Program-made: the position numbers and the translations under genes
The notes under the pieces: model-generated
Told to the model about the DNA's origin: nothing
Seen by the model: the letters and a program-made list of their open reading frames with translations, nothing else
Databases searched by the model: none
Shown here: positions 1 through 11,300 of the stretch, piece after piece
Numbering within the stretch: position 1 is the first letter of the stretch
Layout: every line of letters starts with the position of its first letter
NCBI RefSeq assembly: GCF_041260155.1
Contig: NC_091940.1
Coordinates: 24,041,870 to 24,105,869 of the forward strand
Origin: Ptychodera flava
Taxonomy: Eukaryota > Hemichordata > Enteropneusta > Ptychoderidae
Reading direction: 5' to 3'
DNA length: 64,000 bases

Positions 1-66
1 TCAGACAGTACGCTGTCAACCTTGACCTTGAGGATGATGAACTCAGTGAGGAGTATGATCAAACTG
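1..66 (+). CDS. Unrecognised gene, penultimate coding exon (partial, enters from left edge)
   Basis: Read from base 3, the exon gives an acidic stretch, RQYAVNLDLEDDELSEEYDQT, and ends one base into a codon at a strong donor (ACTG|GTACGT). Joining that single G to the exon at 1124 restores an open frame, so the two exons belong together. The composition (nine Asp/Glu in about 21 residues) suggests a soluble acidic region near the C terminus. I do not recognise the family. The 5' part of the gene lies outside the window. Confidence 0.6.
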
Positions 67-1123
67 GTACGTTGATTTCTCTCATCTTGTCATGAAATGT
101 ACATCTCCCAGTCGTGACAACACTCCCTGCCAGGTTAATCTGTTGCCAATCACCCTCAGATAGTTAAAAGAATTCAAAAAGCAAAGCAGAACTTGTCCCT
201 GTATACCAAATGTTGTCCCATAAATCGTATATCTGACAGGCTCGACCATTTGAATATGAAAGAAAACCGAAAATAAAGGGCTTTACGTTGACTTGTCTCG
301 CTGAGACGGAGATCAAAACTATTATTTTACTGGCTTAACCAAAGGATTTAAGTTACAAGCAATCGTTTGTGTACTCTGATATTTTGAGCTGATTTGGAGT
401 GATTTGATCCGGAAAGGGTTAAATAGTATGACCGTTTACATACAGGTAGGTAATGGGAAAATAATAGGAAATGTATGCGATGAGTCAAAGATAAATCAAA
501 AATTGCTGCGGGCGGCAGAAGAGATTACCTGCCATCGTTCCGGGTCAAGACCCTCCTTTCTCTTGCCCTTCCATTGCTTTGACAATGTACTGTATGATAT
601 AAACCAAACTGCAGGAAGAAAAGTCATGAACAACAATTTACAAGAAATTTATGAAGCATTCTTATCCCACTCATATATCTACATAGGCGATACTGTTAAA
701 TATCCCAGTACAAATATGGCGGCTGATATCTTTGAAGCATGTTTTTCCTATCGAGAAAAAGCATTTTGTCTGATGTCCTTGTTCCACATAACTCTGCTAA
801 ATTAATGTAGTGCCTGTTTTATGTCAGGGTATCACTTTCACTGATTTCACTTAAATTCTCTTGATTACGTTCTTTTGTTGCACTGTTTTTCTTGAGAATG
901 CCGGTCAAGTTCCAAGAAAAACTTTCAATCTTGATTACTGGCTGTTATACAAGGTACGGAAAGAGGAAAGACGACGTGCCGGTTCGTGCAGATCCAATCG
1001 CAGGGACTCAATCATCATGTCACCGCTTTGCTTGTTCATGCATTAAATGATATACTATAATCTTAAACACAATATAGAAGTGCAGAACAGAACAAGCAAA
1101 ACACTTAATCTTTTATTGCCCAG

Positions 1124-1218
1124 ATACCGGTGTTGTTGACTTCGGGCATATTGGGGTGAAGGGTCGTGGCACTAGGATGGCTGTCAGCAGGGCGGGGAGC
1201 TGTATGACCAAACTTTAA
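1124..1218 (+). CDS. Unrecognised gene, terminal coding exon
   Basis: A pyrimidine-rich acceptor (TTTTATTGCCCAG) precedes this exon. Two bases complete the codon begun at base 66, giving Asp. The frame then reads TGVVDFGHIGVKGRGTRMAV and ten more residues to a TAA stop at 1216-1218. The matched phase and protein-like sequence support a real C-terminal exon. The tail is Gly/Arg-rich with no membrane segment. The family is unknown. Confidence 0.6.
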
Positions 1219-2216
1219 CAACAGGGTTGGTTGTGCAGGGTGCCAGGCAGTCCAAATACGTTATTATACAAACAAAAATTGTCATAAACAAAATGTTGAG
1301 ATGCCAGGATGTATGTGTATAAGTCCATGTACTGGCAAGATTATAGACAACTAGAAGCACACATGGCTGTGAAAACAGGATATAATAGGCAATTTATACC
1401 TACATATATTGCATACACGTACACACACACACAAAGCCACTCCTGTGAAAAAAGCGTGATTTGGCTTTATTTGACTTTTAAGTAGCGTTACATGTTACAA
1501 GTTCAATCGATAAAATAGATACCTACATGTGTGAAACTCCTGTGTCTGAAACTTGCCATTATTTTTTTCCAATAGATATTTTCTACAAATCGGTCTGTTT
1601 CTTGGTTTTAATACTCCATTGTGCACCTGAAAATGCCCAGTATTTAGCATAGCACCATTGCCCTTATATGATCTGTAAGAGGCTTTTGTTTACAATTGAA
1701 AAGTGAATATTTGCCCCGACTTGAATTCAGCATTCAGAAACGAGGGCAAACCTTGTGCATATGTGCACTGTGTTGACAAGCCAAATACCAGGGACTACAT
1801 TGCAGAACAGTAATTGACATGATATAGGGGGAAAAATGCAGAAAAACTGTGAAAATTTACAGAACCTGGATGCTTGAGATCATTATCAAATCAAATAGCT
1901 CCAAAAACTTCCCCTTTACACAGAAAGGTGTAAATGGCAAAGCTTTCATTCTGGTCAAAATAATTTATCTTCTCATTGGACCATTGACACTCACAGGTGA
2001 ATCTCTGAACAAATAAAAACACCAGTAACTTAGTGATGCATACAGTGTGTGTGTAGAATGCCAGTCTTCCCCGTTGCTATGGTTTTCATTTGGTTTGTCA
2101 ATCCTTACAGCTGTGCCCCGGCTCAAATATCGCCATCGTTGGTGGTAGGGTTTTATCCAGTCATGGTAGTAACATTTAAAATGTAACTGTTTTCTCAGTT
2201 TCAAAACCTATTTAGC

Positions 2217-2417
2217 CTTTGAGTGCTATAATTTTTCCCACCAAAATTTTAGTGCAACATTTCACCCATTTTTATGAATTTTTCTGTAATGTTTTGGACC
2301 AAATAGACATCACATTTCATTGGCTACAGTTTTTTATAAAAAATTTGCAAAAATTAGAAAAGAACTGAATGATGTAATTTTTATAAAGGCAACAAAATTT
2401 GACTTTGGCGCTCAAAG
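2217..2417 (+). mobile_element. Small MITE, CTTTGAG family, copy 1
   Basis: The block begins with CTTTGAGTGCTATAATTTTT and ends with GGCGCTCAAAG, giving imperfect terminal inverted repeats of about 11 bases around an AT-rich interior of 201 bp. A diverged copy lies in reverse orientation at 26627-26845 and shares the internal words TTTTAGTGCAAC and GACATCA. It has no coding capacity, so it is a non-autonomous DNA element by structure. Confidence 0.6.
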
Positions 2418-5400
2418 AATTAATGTGTACAAATACACTTGTTTGTTTATATTGCTCTAAAATATTAATGTTTGTTACCAACAAATTATTTACAGGTCCA
2501 AAACTGTAAATGAAAAAGAAGCTTTAATGTTGTAAATTTAGAATGCTAATTTCTCTGCCTTTCATTGATATATTTTGGTCAAATTCCTATTTTTCCTAGA
2601 TCCTTATGATGCACTAATAACTGGGAAATCTTTCAGTCTAAATACTTGTAGTTTTTGTGATATTTTCAGCAGAAACCTTTTTCATTTCTTTGGAAATATT
2701 ACTAGAGGGCTGTAACATCAAGGGACTAAAAAGATAAAAATCAATGTAGGCTAATCCATGAAATATGACTGTGTGAAATTTCTGTGCGGCACACACATGG
2801 AATCTCCTTCAACATCGCCGAGCAGAGAGCATGATTTTGTTTCCTAGCAACATGGTTGGAGGGGATAGAGTGTAGTGTCTACAGAAAGTGTCATTGAAGA
2901 GGGATGTACCTTCCTTTAGCTGTAAAACCATCATCGGTAAAGTGGAAAACTGCAATGTTGGGATGGCGAAAATTTGTAATTAAACCTTAGAACTTAAAGT
3001 AGTCATCATTATAGAGTGAAGTGTGTGTAATTCTGGTAATTTGTGGTATAATATTCCCATCCTGATATCGTGTAGTGAAAACTTTCATAGTATTGAGAGC
3101 TGACAAAACAAGGAAAAAACCTGCTTGTACTGGTTTTTTTCAGTTTCCGTATTCTGTATTTAAACTAGGTCAACAGCCCACATCTATTGACCCTGTAATT
3201 TTTCAATTATACGCTACTCGCGTATTAAACTAAAGTACACTAAACAGTGAAAATAAGTACAGTTATTGAAGTTCAACCAGTTCATAAGAGATTTTCAGGA
3301 AGTGAAATTACCTCTTTGATAACTTGTTATTGCCATGTTATTTAGATAATATACATACATTATTACCTGTCCAAAAGTCATAAAAATAGGCTAAAAATGG
3401 TAACTTTCAAATCTATGAAATATTTTTGTTGTTCAAGGATGTAGAAAATAGCCGGCAGCCAGCAAAAACAACTGTCTGTCAGCTGAAATTTGCCGGCAGT
3501 GAAAATTTAGTTTTAGTGAAAAAATCAGGATATTTTGCACATACAATACTTGTAACCGCCTGTACTTTCATTTTCGCCTCCCGTGACCAAAATTTTCTAC
3601 ACCCCTTGCATTCGTGGACCATTTCTTTTTGCTGCCAAAATACATGTAGCCTGCTAAATTGGTTGTTACATACGATTTAACTTGTATGTAATGAATGACT
3701 AGTGCAGGTTAGACGGGACTCTTTTGCTTATTTATTAACTAGACATAACTCTTTAATGAAGTTGGTCACTAAATAGAAATTATCGGAACGTATCCTAAAG
3801 GTAACATCAAAGCTGTTTGGATCACCAGTGGTCAGTCTATACTTGTAGATAAACAAAAATGTTGCATTGATATAAATTTTTGAAATATAAAACAGCTAAC
3901 ACACTAATGGGTACACCTAGTAAAACTTGAACCTCAGTATCAGCCTGGGTAAAGTCAGTCACTACTCTATTTTGTTTGTTTGTTTGTATTTTATTTTGTG
4001 TTGTTTTGTTTCTGTTTTGGCAATATCGGCTCGTCAGTTCCATCGACATAGCTTTCCAGGCCATTAAACCTTATGCTATGACACATTATGGCAATCAGTG
4101 AGAAGTGAGTGCGAACACTCTACGTGATTCACATAGCTGACAAGTTAGTCACGCCGACCTCCTTGAAATAGTTCTGCAACGCAAAATGAAAATCACACAT
4201 TATTCTTCGAGATATTTGGCTTTCTAACGTTCCTCAAGTATTACCATTAACAGCCCCTGCTCAGCGCACTACTACGGTGTTGTCATATTTCATCGTACCA
4301 GAAGATTAAGGTTTGGAATTTTTCAACGACACCAATCAGGAGCTCAGGCATTCCATCCACATAGCTTAGATTTAACCTCTTGATGGTCGGACATCTCATA
4401 GATTTTTTACCATTTAATAAAGAAAGCTCCAGCTCCATTCATGGTCAACATTTCTCAGAAGTCAATTTTTAGCTCGGGTCTTACTCAGGTAGACAGATCA
4501 AGAATATATTCAAAAATTAAATTCAACATCATTTTTTTCAATAAAAATAATCAATAAACTTTTCACTCGTTTGTTGTGTGCGTTTTTTTAAGAATTAAAT
4601 ATTATTATTCTTATTATTATGCTACATGGTTGGGTAATAAAATGTGTATATGCATCTACATGTATGTCAGCATGTTTTGCCAGCATTTAGTGTACAGCAA
4701 ACGGCTTCCTGTAGTTTGTTCTGCTACCCGATGGCTGATTGCGTGATGCAGATCAGGGTTTGTTCAATTGGGTGATAAGTAAAGGCACTAAAGGTATTTA
4801 TCCATGTGTGGGCTGTGTGAAGCCATTTGCAGCAATCTGACCATTAAAAATGGTTACAGTTGAACAGACCGGTACGTTGTTCTCAGATGCAGAGGCACAG
4901 TTAAAGTACTGTCATTAAAGCTAGACAAATTCTACAAATGGCTTGACGCTGCAATGTTGTTACTGTCACCAATTTATGGTGATCAATGGGTTGGCAGTGT
5001 CTGTGGCTCTGGCATTTAATTTTCAGCGCTTAGGTTCATTTTAAGTGTACTGATAAAGGATGCCAATGCATGCATGGACTGGCTTTATCCGGACAATGAA
5101 CCGGGCCATTTCCCATCTGGTATTCATGCAGATATTTAAAAACTAACGTGTTGTTTCCTGTGTTCACTCTGCCAACTAATAAATTATGCATTTGATTCAC
5201 CAAATGCATAATGATACATTTCAATAAAGCTTGCATAAATTAATTGTACCCTGGCATAAAGTGGTCTCCCTGTAAGGCATGCCCCGCACAAATTGTTCCC
5301 AGTTCCCAAAACCAAAAACATGTATGTTCCCCGTCATTACATAATATATCTGTATCAATATTTCTCTTTGAGGAGATCAATTGTCGTCAGCTCACAGTCT

Positions 5401-8075
5401 TATCGCCATTGAGTCTAGACAGATTTTAACAATCCACACTTGCTGCCGGGCTGAAATGCAATAATATGCTACAGGTATACTCAGTCAATACATGCACACA
5501 ATTCATAGGTGTTTGAAATCAATAGTACATTATCCAGTGGCTGCGAGTGTAATAAAACAGTTTGCACTTTTACCCATTGTGCTCAGAGTGTGCTATCTCG
5601 GTCATCCATTTGCCCATGGAATATACATGTATTCTGGCCGGCAGGGTACCAGTGCATAGAGCAACCAGAAATATTTTTATGTATACTGTATGTAAAAATA
5701 ATAGCAAGCAAGAGCTGTTTGTCAGGCTTTGCGCTACACTTTGGCTATCAGCTGGAAATCCCCGTCCCCCCCCCCCCAGTCAGTGAATGGAATCGCCCAG
5801 ACATTGTGTCTCTATCCACACTAAAACACTTATTCTTCTTGGCCAATGATGGACTAATATAACACCTGTATTAAGCTTTTACCAAAAGATTTCTCTGTAT
5901 TGACAAGGAATTGCCACCGTGACAGTAAATGGAATCACCCAGAATTTCGATACCCTATCGGCGAATGGAACTGCTCCATTCAGTCACCTGGAAAGCGATG
6001 AACCCAGATTGCATCTGCGAGTGACGTCCTGGAGCAATTCCAATGCATGTGATGCGATGCGAGCTGTAAATCATTAGCCGTCTGTTGAGTAGCTCGCAGA
6101 ATGAGCTAAAACTGAGGACGAATGTGTTTTACATATACGATAACACGAACTAGCTGAACATGATTATTCTAATCAACTTCCCGTTCTGCCTCAACACAGC
6201 GTGGCTTAATTGCCTTCCAACTGTTGTACATTTTTTTCACCCTTTTCGTAATGAAGTAAATTAAATCAAAAATAGGTAATGTCAACAATAGCTTAGGTGT
6301 ATTCCTGCACGGCATCTCCAATTTCACATTGTGTGCATAAACCATATGTATTTGAAGTGAGTGAGTTTGGAAACAGTGGTGGCATTGTCAATATCCAATG
6401 CATGTAATGCCAAAGCGGTCAATGTTCGTGGTTGAGATACCATCCTACATATCCCCAGGTAAGCGTAGCCGCCTCTCTCTTGTGAGAAGTTTTGACTTGT
6501 CACCTTTGCCTTTCAATCTTCCTGCCGTGGGAATGTTCAGATAACTTCCTGATTTGAGCTGATCTGCAGGCCATAACTGAACACTGTGCATGCTGTAGGG
6601 ACTAAGGCCCGTCCACGTAGTAATTGGATTGATAGCTCGCCAGGAAAACAAGCTCCCATGGTGCTATGATTCATGTATTTCACAAGTTTTGGACATGCCA
6701 ATCTGGGTGAGAACAACTGTAAGTCTTTGATTTGCCCCAGTGTCCGTCCATGTATGGCCAAAGTAATGTATACATTGTAAGGCAGATCATGTGTTATATT
6801 GCCCTTAGGTAAATCAATGCTGTGTATAGGCCGAAGATGACTATATCCGGTAATTTCTTGTCTCTTTTATGAAAAGCTGTTCACTTGCCCTTTGGGGCCA
6901 GAATATTTTACGATTTACACTTTCCTAGGTTTATATTACCTTTTCACTGATTTACTGTGCACCTTTGCTGGAATTTGAGATCAGCTCTGACTACAACACT
7001 GGTTGTTCTGAACCGACAAAGTAATAAAATGTCAATTATAGGTCTGCTGTGTTGTTGCCTTTTTGAAGCTTCCGTAAAAAGAAATTACACTTTTATAGAG
7101 CCCATTCTCAAGGAAAATATGCTTAAAGTTTCCTACAATCTCGAAGTTAACTTTGCAGATAGATTTAGAATGTGGACATGAAGTTAGAAATGTGGCTTTG
7201 CACTTTGAGTGAATTCAACATTTTCAACTAGGTTTTAGGCACACACTAGAATAGTATACTCATTGTGTTGCAAGGAACAAACAGCATAGCAGATAGTATG
7301 ACATGGTGTAAGGTAGTATATTGAAGAATGATATATAAAGGCATGGTGTGGTATATGTGTATACTGTTATAGATCTACCGGTAATTGAGTTTTTGGTGCA
7401 TCATTGACAAACAATACACAGTTACGTTGTGTGTATGTACATATATGTACACACACTGTGTAAGTATATATGTATATATACACACACCCAGTTTACTGGT
7501 GGGTAGTGGTATAGTGTACTGTTTACATGTGTATACATAGATATATATACATACTAAATATAAGTAGGTATATGTCTGGGGTAAATGTATATCATGTATG
7601 TGTGTTCTATATTTGTTTATACATACACTGGTATATACACTCATATATACTGTACATAAACTATGCCAAAAGTTACTTCATGTATGTTGCTGTCTGCTAG
7701 TAATTCTATTCAAAGACAGAGGACAGCTATCCATTCTTACATGTAACTTCTCTTTTTTAATTAAATGTGAAACAAAAGCAGTAATTTGGACCGTTTTTGT
7801 TGGTTGGTATGCGAGAGCTGTATAAAAGGTTTTCAGGAATTAAACGAGTTTGTGTGCAATGCAAGTTGTAAGGTTACAATTAATTGAACATGTACCGGTA
7901 TATGGTGTGTTACATGCAATAGAGACTATAGACCAGGTTCTGCCAGTTGGCGTTTCTTTTGTTTCACTGGCTGTTCAGTTTTTGCTGACAAGAGCTGTCA
8001 CCGAGGCGCCAAATGCGACAAGATTACCTTTTCTGCATTCCCAGTGCCGCGACAACGCACCCGTGCTAAATTCCT

Positions 8076-8081
8076 GTAAGT
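8076..8081 (+). promoter_or_regulatory. Candidate donor of an untranslated first exon of the amine oxidase gene
   Basis: TTCCT|GTAAGTGT is a good donor consensus 166 bases upstream of the first coding exon, which itself has a clear acceptor and therefore needs an upstream exon. Splicing 8075 to 8242 would leave the ATG at 8247 as the start. This is only a candidate; a more distant exon is equally possible. Confidence 0.25.
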
Positions 8082-8246
8082 GTACCCGTACATGTACAGA
8101 TCACCTGGGCATTTGACACATGCTCACTGATGACATCTCAGAGTCTATTCTCACATCTACTCAACCCTTGTGATACCTTGTTATGTATTAACCTCAACTT
8201 TTGATCAACTCTGGCTTTGGTTTGATTTTTTTCTCTGTCAGGTATC

Positions 8247-8373
8247 ATGGAAGACCCGCTGATAAATGAGATAGAGGACTCACACGTCCCGGTACAAGAA
8301 CAGACCAAATATGGGGACAGAGTCCTCTCGCTGACCGAGCTTGAAGCCTGGGCGGACAGCTTAGTCAAAGACG
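8247..8373 (+). CDS. Amine oxidase exon 1 (coding start, N-terminal extension)
   Basis: The acceptor TTCTCTGTCAG at 8241 is followed by GTATC and ATGG. The exon encodes 42 residues beginning [12 protein letters not shown] and ends at GAC G|GTGAGT. This acidic segment has no counterpart in vertebrate MAO, whose FAD motif begins about ten residues from the start. A second possible start is Met55 in exon 2 ([15 protein letters not shown]), which would give a conventional MAO N terminus. Confidence 0.8.
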
Positions 8374-11300
8374 GTGAGTGCCAATGTCTTTAGCGTTCTC
8401 TCGTTGTTGAAGTAACAATTTAGTATTTTTCTGACATTTTTTTCAGTTTTAATAGAAAATGGAACAACCATGAACCCAAGTAATATTTATTGTTGACGTG
8501 ATGAGTGCAAAATATAAGCTACTGTGACCATACTTTGTGCTGAGGTTTGCAATTTGTCAGGACAGATGTCAGCTCATCATTCTATTGATAATGTGAGGGT
8601 TCAGGTTCCTCGCAATGCACATGTAGGTAGAGCTAAAACAAAGTCTAGGTCATTTCAGAAAGGTGTTTTCGAAATAACAACCAAAAATATACTCAATCTT
8701 GACAGAAGCTACATGTCAGTGTATCATGACCACAAGCATGGTCAGTGTACATTTTACTGCAGGCAAGTGACTTGATATTGGACTTTAGAATTTGTCAGGG
8801 GTTTTTACAGTCTGTACAAAGTTCATCGAGTGTAGCACTTTTGGCAGACAATAAAAACGGCAAGACAAAACCACCATTATAAAGACTCGCCAGCAAATGC
8901 AACATGTATTTGTGAAAAGCATACACCAACATGCTGTTTCACCACACTGATATTCGTCCTACAAGGACTGTACATGTATATACCGGAAAATCACAGAGAC
9001 AACAGCTGTAACTTTCGATAATATTTTCATAATTTTTGTTCTGTGAAACAAGAGTATTCTTCTCCCTAAAAGTAACTTGAAACACAAGCTGTGAACCTGG
9101 CAAACCCAATGCAATCTACGGTATACAGAAGGCAACTTGTTATTGTTAACAAATGAATAATGACCTTTGAACTCAAATTAAGCCGTAATGGTTCTGACCT
9201 TTGAACTCAAAGTCTGGAGGTCAAAATTACCCATTACGATTTGACATTGTCAGAGGCAGTCTGTATTCAATGACAAGTGGAGCCTCCAGTCATTTCATTC
9301 TGGCAGTAGAACAGGAAATGGTGTGTACTCACGGAGCTAAAATACTGGAAAATACATCAAAAAACACCAGCTGATGGAAGTTCAATGTCAAATAGAATGA
9401 CTTCATGATGAAAAGTGATACCAATTTTCAGCAACTTGCCATATTCGTATACATACATACAATTCATACGTATATACATGTACTGTACTCTTTGGGAGTA
9501 CTGCATCAGTTTTCTGCATGTAAATTTATCTTTTTGTTTGAACTTGTCTTAAAGTGATAGTGATAGTGAAAAATCAACACATGTTACTATTTCTGTAACT
9601 ATTGAAGTTGAAGAGTGTAGCCATGTCATGCAATCTTAGAAATATCTCAAGGCGCCTTATACTACATTTATAAAAAAAGAGTAAAGGAATATATTTAAAA
9701 ATCACACAAGTAACTCTCTATAAAGAGGTTAAGTTTTTAATTGAGATTTAAAAACATTAATATTATCAGCACATCGGAGTTCAGGCAGGTGCGTGTTCCA
9801 TACTGTCATAAAAACATGAACTAATTTTTCTGTAGAATTTGTATCAAGAAGATTACGGATTTTCCTGATTTTCCATGAAGCAAATATGCAGACTTACATA
9901 AATTCACGATATAAGTTAACATAGATGCTGATACATCAAGTGGAACACCCAAAGCGTTTCCGACATTAACATGTATCTTTGTAAAATGGAAATAGTACTT
10001 GAATATACAGCTTTGCCATTGTTCCCGCAAGTCACATGTGCCATTTCACAAAAGTGTGGTATTTACAAGTTTTCATGATATTTGTTTGTTTCAGAAATCG
10101 AAAATTTTTTCCTCTATGAAAAGGACAAAATGTCGAGAAGACTGAAGAAAGACGTGATCGTAATAGGAGCAGGCATCAGTGGTGGGTAGATACTGCACTA
10201 TATTTAACAAACTCTACGTCAGAATTTCAAAAAAATCGATAAATTATTGACAGAGTCGGATAATTGATTGGTTTTGTATTCATCAGTGTGGGCTCTCTGT
10301 GGTTAATGCACCATGTAACATTTAAAAATTTCCTCACACAGAAACCCACAAATTTATCCCCGTGGATATAATTTTATATATGAACAATCGAGGAATTTCT
10401 GTATCTCCAACATATTCATCCAAAGACCCAAAGGGTTATCTTGAATGGTGCATGCATTTACTAGACTTGTAGAGAATTTAGTGAAAGTTTCTAGTGATAT
10501 CTTGTGCTCTTGACATCTCAAAAAATATAAAAAAATCAATTCAGAAACAATCACTAAAAGTAAAAGAGGATTGTAATTTTGATATGTCAACAGTCGACAT
10601 CCGAACAGAACTTTTGGAAGACAGTTTTAATCAGCAAGTTGATTGAAAACAGGGAATACTTTCAACGAAATTTAGTCTTGTCACTGTAAACTTTAATTCC
10701 AAGGAGGAAAAATGGACTTCTACAGAGTTGAACAAGAAAATGCTATAGGTTTCAGTCATATTTCATATGTTATACGGCTAGTTTTCAATCGGGTTCGAAC
10801 TCACAACATACGGCATCAGTCGCCTAGTGGAGAGTCAATAGACAGAACCACTCGGCTAAATCTCCACTCCCATTTAAAGAGTGGTTCAATAGCCGGCTAA
10901 GTTGTTACATTTTTCTGACTGCGACCGCTCCACATGTTTTAGAGTTCATGAAGCACTCACGCACGTACGCTCACTATCACACATCACACATACAAACTTT
11001 ATCGAAGCGAAGCAATGAATACATCGCTTAAACTGGGCGAACAACAGTCTCGGGGACAATTCTGTCCACCAGCAGAGCTATCAATCCAGGGTAGAAAATA
11101 CGGCTAGTTTTCAATCGGGTATATGTATTCTGCAAAGTATTGAAATCCAAGATGGGCATTTTCATAAATCTAATTTTATTGCAAAAGATGAACATAAAAC
11201 TCATCTTATAAACCTTATTCTGTTCTTTATTAGCAATGTTACTGTAATATTTTTGCGTAGAAACAATACATTCAATTTCAGCATCTTCAGTATTAATGTG

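Larger units (their letters stand above)
1219..8241. other. Intergenic region and 3' flank of the left gene
   Basis: I see no convincing coding exon here. The stretch contains one small inverted-repeat element (2217-2417), a possible poly(A) signal at 2012-2017, CA/TA-rich simple sequence at about 7400-7640 and a short poly-C run near 5767. Open frames are short and lack splice or family support. The last 300 bases may hold the promoter or untranslated first exon of the amine oxidase gene. Confidence 0.4.

Noticed and set aside
404..805. 133-codon open frame on the + strand
   Set aside because: Lies inside the intron bounded by the phase-matched exons at 1-66 and 1124-1218, with no splice sites or family resemblance.
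910..1046. Alternative last exon of the left gene (VPRKTFNLDYWLLYK...)
   Set aside because: It joins base 66 in phase, but the acceptor (GTCAAG) is weak and the exon at 1124 has a far better acceptor and a more protein-like sequence.
7375..7644. 89-codon minus-strand Tyr/Ile-rich frame
   Set aside because: It is a translation of CA/TA-rich simple sequence.
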